A stretch of DNA of 64,000 nt, from assembly GCA_965204165.1 (NCBI GenBank), contig OZ241969.1, positions 3,100,001-3,164,000 of the forward strand. Direction: 5' to 3'. This document shows, in pieces, positions 44,418 through 52,508 of this stretch (position 1 is its first letter; every line of letters begins with the position of its first letter). Origin of the DNA: VYFG01 sp965204165. Its GTDB lineage: Bacteria; Pseudomonadota; Gammaproteobacteria; Arenicellales; Poriferihabitantaceae. The translations under genes and the position numbers were made by a program. The notes below the pieces were generated by a model. It searched no databases. It was not told the DNA's origin and saw only the letters and a program-made list of their open reading frames with translations.

Positions 44418-44885
44418 CTAGAGCCCGAGCTCCGTCAACCCGGGATAGTCTTCCGGGCGAGGCCCCTCACCCCACAGGAATTTCCGGTCGGACTCTTCGA
44501 TCGGCACGTCGTTGATGCTGGCCTCGCGCCGCCGCATCAGGCCGCGCTCGTCAAATTCCCAGTTCTCGTTGCCGTGTGCGCGAAACCAGTTGCCCGAATC
44601 GTCATGATATTCGTACTGGAAACGAACCGCGATACGGTTTTCATTCCAGGTCCAGAGTTCCTTGATCAGGTGATAGTCCAGTTCACGCGCCCACTTGCGT
44701 TCCAGGAAGGAAACAATCGCCTCCCGGCCTTGGAAAAACTCGGCACGATTGCGCCAGCGACTGTCTTCCGTGTAGGCCAGTGAAACCTTCTCCGGATCGC
44801 GCAGGTTCCACGCGTTTTCAGCCATTCGGACTTTCTGCACCGCGGTTTCACGGGTAAACGGCGGGAATGGGGGACGTTCGGACAT
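44418..44885 (-). CDS. DUF1348 / NTF2-like protein
   Basis: The 155-residue protein fits the DUF1348 family of NTF2-like cone folds: AENAWNLRDPEKVSLAYTED, RWRNRAEFFQGREAI, the aromatic core FLERKWARELDYHLIKELW split by W residues, and the ending FLWGEGPRPEDYPGL. Function is unknown. It precedes the TetR gene in an apparent two-gene operon. Confidence 0.85.
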   Translation of the reverse strand: MSERPPFPPFTRETAVQKVRMAENAWNLRDPEKVSLAYTEDSRWRNRAEFFQGREAIVSFLERKWARELDYHLIKELWTWNENRIAVRFQYEYHDDSGNWFRAHGNENWEFDERGLMRRREASINDVPIEESDRKFLWGEGPRPEDYPGLTELGL

Positions 44886-44903
44886 GGGATGGCTCCTTAG
44901 TTG

Positions 44904-44919
44904 TGTACTGATCAGTACA
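44904..44919 (-). promoter_or_regulatory. TetR-type operator palindrome
   Basis: TGTACTGATCAGTACA is a perfect 16-bp inverted repeat 19 bp before the DUF1348 ATG (at 44885). Its position and size fit an operator for the adjacent TetR-family protein. TATATA lies next to it at about 44921-44926. Confidence 0.7.
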
Positions 44920-45286
44920 GTATATACCGAACGTTACAAACTGCAAGCCCAATTTGATCACTTGGAAAGAACTGGAGCGTCTTCAGCATCGACGGCACCC
45001 GGTTCTACGGCCACCTCCTCCCGCAGGGTGATGCCGTCACCATTGGCCTCGTGATGCACACGTACGGGTCCCAGTATTCTTGGGACATCCATATCCTCGA
45101 ACAGCTTGCCCCCTTTGCCGTGGAACATCCGGATGGGCACCGATGGCGGCCGTGCGGAACTACTTGAAGCAACAGCCGCAACACCGACCGGGGCACTGAG
45201 CACAATCCTAGACGCCGGAAAGACTGGCTTCGGCTTCAGATTATCTGTCTTAGTGGACGATTACTGAGATTTTTTATTTCCTATGA
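44920..45286. other. accessory spacer, possible gene remnant
   Basis: No complete gene is evident. Plus-strand frame 44958-45167 is open and begins without a start codon just after a stop; it reads GKNWSVFSIDGTRFYGHLLP and continues with ILEQLAPFAVEHPDGHRW, which looks protein-like but is not recognised. Minus-strand open frames of 66-81 residues overlap it. The 3' half becomes AT-rich before the AbiEi gene. Confidence 0.35.
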
Positions 45287-46183
45287 GTGAACAACATTTG
45301 TTACTTTTATCGTTTAAATTCGCATTTAGTGCTAAAAGCTGCTGTGGAAAAAAATACGATACGACTCCCCCGAGGGCGCGCGCAGCTTGTCCGAGTGCTG
45401 TCCGCTGCCGGCGATGTGATACACGTCGATGACGTGGTGAATACCCTCCAACTCAACCGCACCAGCGCCGCACAGCGTTTGTCCCGCTGGGCTGAACAGG
45501 GATGGCTGAGACGAGTGGGCCGTGGTGCCTATGTCGCGGCTTCCTTAGAAACCATGGGGTCAGATCGCGTTCTCGATGATCCGTGGGTGCTCGTTCCCTC
45601 ACTCTTTGCACCAGCCTATATCGGAGGCCGCACAGCAGCCGAGCACTGGGACCTGACCGAACAGATCTTCAAGGATATCTTCGTGATGACCGCACAGCCG
45701 GTACGCCACAAGCGCCAGGAGCGACAGGGTACGCTCTTTTCGCTGAAGCACATCTCCGAGCGGAAGATATTCGGCACGAAGAATGTCTGGCGCCATCAGA
45801 CGCGAGTGCCTATCTCAGACGTGCACCGAACGATCATCGACATGCTCGATGATCCAGCGATCGGCGGCGGCATCCGGCATGTATCTGATTGCCTCACAGC
45901 CTATCTGCGACGCGAAGATCGCAGCGACGAGAAGCTCGTCGAATACGCAGTGGAATTCGGCAATGGTGCTGTCTTCAAGCGTCTCGGGTTTTTCGCCGAA
46001 CGCTTCCCGGGCGGTGCAGAACTGAGCAGTCTTTGCAAGCAGCATCTGAGCGGCGGTTATGCAAAGCTCGATCCTAATCAGGATGGAACACTCGTGGTGA
46101 CAAAATGGCGGCTGCGCGTGCCAGAGCATCTCGCAGCCAGTTTCTTGACGGGTGGAATTTCCGATATTGGTGAATGGAGATAA
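45287..46183 (+). CDS. AbiEi-type antitoxin domain protein (orphan)
   Basis: AbiEi proteins repress their own operon and block the AbiEii nucleotidyltransferase toxin of type IV systems. The 298-residue protein has an N-terminal winged helix (VDDVVNTLQLNRTSAAQRLS then WAEQGWLRRVGRGAYV, about 48-86), the AbiEi core YIGGRTAAEHWDLTEQ and the DVHRTIIDMLDDP motif. It starts with GTG at 45287; other GTGs follow. No AbiEii gene lies next to it. Its GC content is lower than that of the neighbours. Confidence 0.8.
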   Translation: MNNICYFYRLNSHLVLKAAVEKNTIRLPRGRAQLVRVLSAAGDVIHVDDVVNTLQLNRTSAAQRLSRWAEQGWLRRVGRGAYVAASLETMGSDRVLDDPWVLVPSLFAPAYIGGRTAAEHWDLTEQIFKDIFVMTAQPVRHKRQERQGTLFSLKHISERKIFGTKNVWRHQTRVPISDVHRTIIDMLDDPAIGGGIRHVSDCLTAYLRREDRSDEKLVEYAVEFGNGAVFKRLGFFAERFPGGAELSSLCKQHLSGGYAKLDPNQDGTLVVTKWRLRVPEHLAASFLTGGISDIGEWR

Positions 46184-46468
46184 GACCAAGCCGACATTGA
46201 GATTCCGGCCGACAGACAGGAGTTCGATATCTACCAGAACCCCGTGGCCAAATCTCATGCCAGCACATGATCAGTTATAAATGCCCCGTCACAGTCTTCC
46301 ACTGATGAGGGCATGCTGGGAGTGCTGTGAGACCCAATGGCATCATTACGATCCGGTTCCGACCTGCAATGGCGCCCTGTACCTGCAGAAAATCCGTTTT
46401 TGCAACTGACATATCTCCCCGCGTATGTACGTTAAAATCCATGCCCCTACAGATATCACCGGACAGAA
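46184..46468. other. spacer after AbiEi with a CcdB-like fragment
   Basis: No AbiEii toxin gene is present. At 46217-46270 one frame reads QEFDIYQNPVAKSHAST then a stop; this resembles the N-terminus of CcdB-type toxins (…FDVYQNP…). The match is short and by eye only. A possible promoter is TTGCAA (46400-46405) and TATGTA (46424-46429) with 18 bp between, for the next gene. Confidence 0.3.
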
Positions 46469-47023
46469 ATGCCCCTCCCCGACTCTCCAGGCCGCAAGCA
46501 GCACCACACCCGTCAACTGAACGTCCAGGGCTATGAGCGCCCCGACGGCCTTTGGGAAGTGGAGGCACATCTTCTGGATACCAAGCCGTACCGGTCCCCC
46601 AACCACGAAAAGGACGGTGTAGAAGCCGGTGAGCCCATTCACCAGTTCAGTCTGCGAGTCACCCTGGATCTCGATTTCCGGATTCACAGGGTTGATGTTT
46701 CCATGGATGACACCCCCTTCGGAATCTGCCGCCAGGTGGAAGCCAACATGAAGAGACTGGAGGGTTTGCAGATCGGCCCGGGCTGGCTCAAGGAAGCAAG
46801 GGAGAGAATTCCGCGAAGGGAAGGCTGCACCCACCTCATGGACCTGCTCAACCCGATTGCCACCACCGCTTACCAGAGCATGCACACTGCCCTTGAAAAA
46901 CACCGGCAAAGCCTTCCCGTGCCCCCTGCCCCGCCGATCATCAACCAGTGCCATTCCCTGTCCAGCCATACGAATGTGGTCAGGGTGAAGTGGCCGGAGT
47001 TCTTCACCGGCACCCGTTCCTGA
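46469..47023 (+). CDS. DUF2889 domain protein
   Basis: The 184-residue protein matches the DUF2889 pattern: HTRQLNVQGYERPDGLWEVE, LDTKPY, VTLDLDFRIHRVDVSMDDTP, and GCTHLMDLLNPIATTAYQS near the centre. The conserved CTH motif may bind metal. No function is established. In many beta- and gammaproteobacteria this family sits near CoA-dependent catabolic genes; here it lies before the SDR and MFS genes. Confidence 0.85.
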   Translation: MPLPDSPGRKQHHTRQLNVQGYERPDGLWEVEAHLLDTKPYRSPNHEKDGVEAGEPIHQFSLRVTLDLDFRIHRVDVSMDDTPFGICRQVEANMKRLEGLQIGPGWLKEARERIPRREGCTHLMDLLNPIATTAYQSMHTALEKHRQSLPVPPAPPIINQCHSLSSHTNVVRVKWPEFFTGTRS

Positions 47024-47156
47024 GGCCACAATCAGGTTCTGCACCGGAAAGGATCTGCCCAATACACGGCAACAGGCCAGTCCGGCCAGTCCGGCGCACA
47101 GGGAATTCCCGCTTTCCGGCCGCAAGCCGAGTGCGCCCCACAATGTTGTCGGGAAT

Positions 47157-47915
47157 CTAGACCTGTCCCCCGGAAATCGGTATGGCCTGCGCCGTGATCG
47201 CGCCCGAACCAGGCCCGCAGAGCCAAAGGACAGCGGCGGCCACTTCCTCCGGCTCGATCATCCGGCCGAATGGATTGGTGTCGCGAAGAGCGGCGAGGGC
47301 CTCATCATGGTCCATGTTCGAACGGGCCATGATCTTCTCGATGTTCCGCTCCACCAGCGGAGTCATGACATAGCCGGGACACAGTGCATTGACCGTGACA
47401 CCGGACGTCAGCACCTCCTCGGCCACGCTTTTCACCAACCCGATCACCGCATGCTTCGAGGCTGAATAGGCCCCGCAGTAACGCAGTCCGGACAGTCCCG
47501 CGATCGACGAGATGGCAATGATCCGGCCCCAGCCGCGTTCGGCCATACCCGTAACAACCTCACGCATCGAGAGCATCACCCCCTCGACATTGATGCGTTG
47601 CACCTCCCGCCAGTGTTCAAGCGTGATCCTGTGCAGGGGAGCGGTTTCGGCGATTCCGGCGCTCGCCACCAGGATATCGATTGCTCCATGCTCATCCGAG
47701 GCGGCCTCCATGCCCCCGGTGATCATAGCTTCGTCTCTCACATCCATGATCCGCCAGTGGATACGCTCCGAACGGGACGCGATTTCCCTGAGCGGCCCGT
47801 CACGCCGGCCTGTGATCGTGACCGTCGCGCCTTCACCGGCCAAGGCCAATGCGGTGGCAGCCCCGATGCCCGTGCCGCCTCCGGTAACCAGTGCGTGACG
47901 GTCCGCGAGTGTCAT
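47157..47915 (-). CDS. SDR-family 3-hydroxyacyl-CoA-type dehydrogenase
   Basis: The 252-residue protein has the Rossmann motif VTGGGTGIG, an NVEG segment, the catalytic Ser in ISSIAGLSG, Tyr-Lys in YSASKHAVIG, and the C-terminal ISGGQV. It belongs to the FabG/3-hydroxyacyl-CoA dehydrogenase branch of the short-chain family. Its neighbourhood of CoA ligases and an enoyl-CoA hydratase on the same strand suggests oxidation of a 3-hydroxyacyl-CoA. The exact substrate is unknown. Confidence 0.85.
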   Translation of the reverse strand: MTLADRHALVTGGGTGIGAATALALAGEGATVTITGRRDGPLREIASRSERIHWRIMDVRDEAMITGGMEAASDEHGAIDILVASAGIAETAPLHRITLEHWREVQRINVEGVMLSMREVVTGMAERGWGRIIAISSIAGLSGLRYCGAYSASKHAVIGLVKSVAEEVLTSGVTVNALCPGYVMTPLVERNIEKIMARSNMDHDEALAALRDTNPFGRMIEPEEVAAAVLWLCGPGSGAITAQAIPISGGQV

Positions 47916-48247
47916 ATCCGGCCTGCCGGGTCTTCCCGATGAAGCGAGACAGCATCCCGGCTGAGCGAAGTTCGTGCGTTTGGCATCATTCTGCTCCTGG
48001 TTGTGCGCGAAAAGGATGGCAGGCGTCTCATCGGAAAGTATTTTCTATCGAAGGAATACGTACGGTTGCGTTCGAACGTCAGGGTGCCGCGGAAGGAATC
48101 GAGAGTAAGCTTCGGCCTGGAATTATTCAAGCTTGCCAGACGCCTTGCGCCGGCATCGGTTCCCCCCTGTCAGGTGCCTCCCTGGGGGTGCAATTCCTTG
48201 TCCGATACGGTAGGGTTGATGGCTGGTTCACCAAAGGGCAGACCGCC
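47916..48247. other. 332-bp spacer between the SDR and YbiI-like genes
   Basis: Divergent genes flank this stretch, so it carries both promoters. Long open frames cross it on both strands but show no domain or ribosome binding site. No repeat or RNA gene is apparent. Confidence 0.4.
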
Positions 48248-48514
48248 ATGGCCGGGGGATGGACACGGGATGGCGCGGTTCAGGACCAGATCGACGCCAG
48301 CGTTCGTGACGCGATCGATCAGGTACGCCGCCGCATCCCGACGGGTTCAAGCCTGACGCATTGCGAGGAATGCGGACAGGCGATTCCACAGGCCAGGCGC
48401 GAAGCGGTCCCGGGCGTACGCCATTGCGTCCCCTGCCAACAGCAGATCGATTCGGAGCAGCAGCCTTCCGGGCTCTACAACCGCCGCGGGAGCAAGGACA
48501 GCCAGCTGCGCTGA
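48248..48514 (+). CDS. YbiI-like DksA/TraR-type zinc-finger protein
   Basis: The 88-residue protein closely follows E. coli YbiI in length and motifs: opening MAGGWTRDGAVQDQI, the DksA-type zinc finger C39-x2-C42 (HCEECGQAIP) and C60-x2-C63 (RHCVPCQQ), the segment RREAVPGVR, and the ending YNRRGSKDSQLR. It lacks the DksA coiled-coil. Its role is not defined. I chose the ATG at 48248 by comparison with YbiI; the frame upstream is open to 47891 but unsupported. Confidence 0.92.
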   Translation: MAGGWTRDGAVQDQIDASVRDAIDQVRRRIPTGSSLTHCEECGQAIPQARREAVPGVRHCVPCQQQIDSEQQPSGLYNRRGSKDSQLR

Positions 48515-48627
48515 CAGCACACGGACCCCATCCCCCAACAGTAGTTCGGCGAGGTAAGGCAGACAGGAAAAGCCCCGGCAGGAATCTGGTCCGCTAGCAT
48601 GACATAGGCGGATCACCGGGCGTCTTC

Positions 48628-49857
48628 ATGGTACATTGCGCCCCGCATTCCGTTCCACCGATTTCCGCACCCAACGCCGTGTCCTCCAACCAGCGCAACC
48701 TGGTCGCTGCCTGCGCCGCAATCTCGGTGTTTGGCCTTGCGTTCGGCATGACATACCCCCTGCTCTCCCTGATTCTGGAGTCCCGCGGCGTTCCCTCCAC
48801 GATGATCGGGATCAATGCGTCCATGTCCACCCTCGGCATCGTGGTGTTCTCGCCGTTCATTCCCGCAATTTCCAAGCGCGTTGGTGCCCGGCGGGTGGCG
48901 CTCATAGCCGCCGTGCTGACGGCGTTGTCCATGCCGGCGCTGAAGTTTTTTTCGAGCCTGGAGGCATGGTTCGTTTTGCGATTTCTCCAGGGCGCGTCCA
49001 TGGCCGTGTTGTGGGCTCTCAGCGAGGCCTGGATTGTGCGGTTCGCCGCCGATCACAGTCGCGGCAGGGTGGTGGCCATCTACAGCAGTGTTCTTTCCGC
49101 CAGCTTCGGGATTGGTCCATTGGTAGTGGGAGTGATCGGAATCGGGGGTTGGATGCCGTTTCTCATCGGGACTGCCGCGCTGGTCGTCGGCATGATTCCG
49201 CTGAGCCTTGTCCGGGACGAGGACACCACGGAGCCCGAGGAAAGTGCGCCGTCCGGCTTGCTGGATTTCGCTCCCCGGGCCCCGTTGCTGCTGGCCTGCG
49301 TGGCTGTTTTCGCGATTTTCGATGCGGCCACCCTGTCCCTCCTGCCGGTATACGGTCTCCACAACGGTCTTGAACTCGGCCAGTCCGCGTACCTGCTGAG
49401 CGCCATGGTGCTCGGCAATGTCTTCATGCAATACCCCATCGGCTGGCTGGCGGACCGGTTTCCCAAACGTATCGTGCTGGCAACCTGCGCAGTAATCACG
49501 GCACTGCTGCTTGGCGTGTTTCCGATGGCGGTTGCCACCTTCTGGATGTGGCCGGCCATTGTCCTCATCGGAGCCTGCGGCTACGGCGTGTACACCGTTG
49601 CCCTGGCGGATCTTGGCGACCGATTCAGCGGCATCCAGCTGGTCAACGGGGCGGCCTCATTCGCCGCAATGTGGGGAATGGGCGCCTTTCTCGGCTCCGT
49701 TTCAGGGGGCTGGGCCATGGCGGGCTCCGCCGTGTGGGGGTTGCCCGGCTATCTTGGCATCTGTTATCTCCTGCTTGGCGTGGGCCTGTACCTTCGTCAG
49801 CATCACCGCAGTGCTTCCCGCCTGGGGTCGGCTCGCACAGACGGAAGTATCCGCTGA
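48628..49857 (+). CDS. MFS transporter
   Basis: The 409-residue protein has 12 predicted membrane helices, the MFS loop motif AISKRVGARRVAL between helices 2 and 3 and GWLADRFPKRIVL in the second half. It is most like the YcaD class of efflux carriers. An N-terminal extension of about 20 residues precedes the first helix, so the true start may be slightly downstream. The substrate is unknown. Confidence 0.88.
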   Translation: MVHCAPHSVPPISAPNAVSSNQRNLVAACAAISVFGLAFGMTYPLLSLILESRGVPSTMIGINASMSTLGIVVFSPFIPAISKRVGARRVALIAAVLTALSMPALKFFSSLEAWFVLRFLQGASMAVLWALSEAWIVRFAADHSRGRVVAIYSSVLSASFGIGPLVVGVIGIGGWMPFLIGTAALVVGMIPLSLVRDEDTTEPEESAPSGLLDFAPRAPLLLACVAVFAIFDAATLSLLPVYGLHNGLELGQSAYLLSAMVLGNVFMQYPIGWLADRFPKRIVLATCAVITALLLGVFPMAVATFWMWPAIVLIGACGYGVYTVALADLGDRFSGIQLVNGAASFAAMWGMGAFLGSVSGGWAMAGSAVWGLPGYLGICYLLLGVGLYLRQHHRSASRLGSARTDGSIR

Positions 49858-49923
49858 CAATCTTTCGCGGTGGCCCGCCTGGCCGGCTGCCGGCCGGTCA
49901 TATCCCTGACCTCCTGCCGGTCG

Positions 49924-50331
49924 TCAGCCGACGATGACCTCACCGCGGGACGGGTCGACCGTCACGGTTTCGCCGGTCCGGATCAGCCCGGTGACATCAC
50001 CATCCACGAAGCGGTCACAAAGTGCCATGTTTGCCAGCGCACCACCCTGGGCCAGGATCGGATTGACCCGATTGAACAGGATGGCCTTGGGAGCCATGCC
50101 CCGGCTGGCCATTTCATGCAGCATCCAGGCGCTCGCGACACCGCCCTTGGCGGTATTCACCACGAGCACCCTGTCCACGTAGCTCTCGCCGGCCAGCCTG
50201 TGCTGGGGCCGGGAGAAGATTCCCCGAATACGGTCCAGATCGTAGCGGGCGGAGAAATTGTCGTCCGTGACCAGCGCCGTGCCGGTGACCCTGGGGCCGA
50301 CGCCAACGTGGCATTTCAATATTCGGGGCAT
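49924..50331 (-). CDS. aconitase X small (swivel-domain) subunit
   Basis: The 135-residue protein is the DUF126/AcnX swivel domain: GTALVTDDNFSARYDLD, FSRPQHRLAGESYVDR, LVVNTAKGGVASAWML, and FVDGDVTGLI followed by the PSRGEV end. In bacterial heteromeric AcnX enzymes it pairs with the large subunit to form a dehydratase such as cis-3-hydroxy-L-proline dehydratase. The large-subunit gene lies 125 bp upstream on the same strand. Confidence 0.9.
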   Translation of the reverse strand: MPRILKCHVGVGPRVTGTALVTDDNFSARYDLDRIRGIFSRPQHRLAGESYVDRVLVVNTAKGGVASAWMLHEMASRGMAPKAILFNRVNPILAQGGALANMALCDRFVDGDVTGLIRTGETVTVDPSRGEVIVG

Positions 50332-50456
50332 ACTATCGGGTCATGCAGAGGACGGGGGCTGAACCGCAGGGATTTAATCACAGAAGGCCGGGCGCGAGAA
50401 CCGGAACGCGGCGGTACACGAAATGATCCCGATCTGCCCGGGAACATCCGGCGACT

Positions 50457-51701
50457 TCAGACAATCTCGCCCGCCACCGCCGCGGCCACGCAATCGCGCA
50501 TGCTCGCCAGGGCGGGCCGATAGCCGTAGCCTCCGATGATGTTCACCAGCTTGGCGGAATTGCTCAGCAGGGTGGTCCAGCCATTGGCCTCACCCATTTC
50601 CCGGGCATAGCTCTGGTAAAAGCACATCCCCTGCAGCACCCGGCCGCCGGCAGATTCGATCCGTCCGCTGATGCCCAGTCGCCGGGCATCGGCCGCCACC
50701 ACCGGCGAGGTCACCGCCAGCAGCGCCGTGTCCCTGTGCACGGTCTTGCCATCGAGGATGGAAGCCAGTTCCGCCAGCTCGAGCAATGACAGCTGCGGTG
50801 CGGAGAACACCACGACATCCACCTTGTCTCCCTTGCTGCCGTAAGAGCCGAGGAACTCGGCAAAATCCTGTTCCGTCACGGCTTCAGCCGCCAGGTTGTC
50901 CGGGTTGCAGACCGACGACAGCTCCGGCGCTTCTGGGGTGATCCCGACCAGGTGGTACAGGGGCACCGATCCGTAGCTCGCCATGGCGGCGCCGAGATGC
51001 TTGAGTTCATCCGAGCTCAGGGGGCCCTCCACGTTCTCGATCACGGGCACATCCCAGTACGATCCCGTGCGTTTGCCCACCAGCGCTCCCAGTGCGCCCC
51101 ACTCCACCAGGTTCCGTGGCTGGTATTCCAGCCTGAAGCGCCTTGTGGCGCGGCGATTCTCATCAAGATGAAGGCCGTAACAGGGTACCCGGCCGGTCAG
51201 GCCTGCGGCCAGGGCGGAGGGTCCACCCTCGAAGTTGGAATAGGCTCCGAGCACGCTGTTGCAGTAGATCACCACACCGGTATCGCCAAAGGCAAGACGT
51301 TCACCACGCGCCGGCGGCATGATCGTCTGGTAATTGATACAGGTGTCCGTCATCAGGATACCCAGGGCCTTGAATGCATCAATGGCGCGTTGCTCGAGAT
51401 CCGCCATCCATTCTTCCTGGCCGAGTTCACGGTAGTGCGCGAAGTCGATCCCCCGCGGGTCCGTGATCATGGGGATCCGGACTTCCCGTTCATCCTTCGG
51501 GCAGGACGCCAGTTTTTCGACAAAGGCCACGCCGGCTTCCCCCAGGGATTCCGTGTCCGCCATCATGTGCGCCTGCGAGACTTCCGTCAGCCTTTCGGCA
51601 TCGAAAAACGCACCTACCCGGAGCAGGTGCTCCATGGCCCACTGCCTGGGATAGCCCCAGTCACCGGCCAGCATGGATTTTTCCTCCTCGGTGAGTCGCA
51701 T
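50457..51701 (-). CDS. aconitase X catalytic (large) subunit
   Basis: The 414-residue protein is the AcnX catalytic domain. Motifs include the FeS-cluster cysteine regions TDTCINYQ, IYCNSVLGAYSNFEGGP, SSVCNPDN and the C-terminal LSNSAKL. Members dehydrate cis-3-hydroxy-L-proline or, in archaea, phosphomevalonate. I chose the ATG at 51701, 5 bp after the hydratase stop; a TTG at 51719 would overlap it. The proline-metabolism genes usually near it are not in the window, so the substrate is open. Confidence 0.9.
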   Translation of the reverse strand: MRLTEEEKSMLAGDWGYPRQWAMEHLLRVGAFFDAERLTEVSQAHMMADTESLGEAGVAFVEKLASCPKDEREVRIPMITDPRGIDFAHYRELGQEEWMADLEQRAIDAFKALGILMTDTCINYQTIMPPARGERLAFGDTGVVIYCNSVLGAYSNFEGGPSALAAGLTGRVPCYGLHLDENRRATRRFRLEYQPRNLVEWGALGALVGKRTGSYWDVPVIENVEGPLSSDELKHLGAAMASYGSVPLYHLVGITPEAPELSSVCNPDNLAAEAVTEQDFAEFLGSYGSKGDKVDVVVFSAPQLSLLELAELASILDGKTVHRDTALLAVTSPVVAADARRLGISGRIESAGGRVLQGMCFYQSYAREMGEANGWTTLLSNSAKLVNIIGGYGYRPALASMRDCVAAAVAGEIV

Positions 51702-51705
51702 CGGC

Positions 51706-52500
51706 TCAGTCGCTTTCAACTGTCCAGGGCGGCGGTTTCTTGTCGAAGAAATTGGCGATGGCCACCTGGGCTTCCTCCCCCTCCCAGCAGTCCGCCAGCA
51801 GGACCGCCGTATGCCTGCGGTTGGCTTCCGCGTCGTGGCTTCTCACATACGCGATCAGTTCCTTGGTCATCGCCACGGCGCCGGGTGCACAGTCCAGCAG
51901 CGCCCGGACCTCGGCCTCGACCGCCTTGTCCAGTTCCCCGGCGGGCACCACCTTGTCGAGCAGTCCGAACTGCACCGCCTCGTCGCCCTGGAAGAAATGC
52001 GCGTTCAGAAAGAGGCGCCGCGCATTCCGCGCCCCCACCCGGGCAATGAGATAGGTGGAAATGTTGGCGGGTGTCAGCCCCAGGCGCACCTCGGTGACGG
52101 AAAATTTGGCTTCCGGCACGCCGATGGCAATGTCACAGACAGAGATCAGGCCGACGCCGCCGGCATAGGCCTGTCCGTGCACTTTCGCGATCAGGGGCTT
52201 GGAAATCGTATCCATCGCATGGAGCATGGCGCTCAGGACATCGCTTTCCTCGATACGCTCCTCGCGGCTGCGGGCAAAATTGTCCCGCATCCATCCGAGA
52301 TCGGCGCCCGCGCAGAAACTCGGACCGTTTCCCGCCAGGATCACACCCCGGACAGAGGAGTCGGCATCCAGTCCACGGACGGCGTCACGGATTTCCACCA
52401 TCATCCGGGAATCCATGGCATTGTGTTTCCCGGGGCGGTCCAGCGTCAGCGTGGCAATGCCCCGGGAATCTGTTTCAAGTTGTATGGTTTCGAATGACAT
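51706..52500 (-). CDS. enoyl-CoA hydratase (crotonase family, LiuC/AtuE-like)
   Basis: The 264-residue protein has the crotonase oxyanion segment SFCAGADLGWM, GQAYAGGVGLISVCDIAIG and the catalytic-region SVTEVRLGLTPANIS, a pattern nearest to methylglutaconyl-CoA or related hydratases. The ATG at 52500 gives MSFETIQLE; an upstream ATG at 52521 overlaps the previous gene. It would hydrate an enoyl-CoA made in this cluster. Isomerase activity cannot be excluded. Confidence 0.87.
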   Translation of the reverse strand: MSFETIQLETDSRGIATLTLDRPGKHNAMDSRMMVEIRDAVRGLDADSSVRGVILAGNGPSFCAGADLGWMRDNFARSREERIEESDVLSAMLHAMDTISKPLIAKVHGQAYAGGVGLISVCDIAIGVPEAKFSVTEVRLGLTPANISTYLIARVGARNARRLFLNAHFFQGDEAVQFGLLDKVVPAGELDKAVEAEVRALLDCAPGAVAMTKELIAYVRSHDAEANRRHTAVLLADCWEGEEAQVAIANFFDKKPPPWTVESD

Positions 52501-52508
52501 GCCTGATT

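Noticed and set aside
44958..45205. Minus-strand small open frames upstream of the AbiEi gene
   Set aside because: They overlap each other in different frames, lack a ribosome binding site and show no family pattern.
47891..48247. N-terminal extension of the YbiI-like protein
   Set aside because: The upstream frame is unsupported and overlaps the divergent SDR start; comparison with YbiI places the start at 48248.
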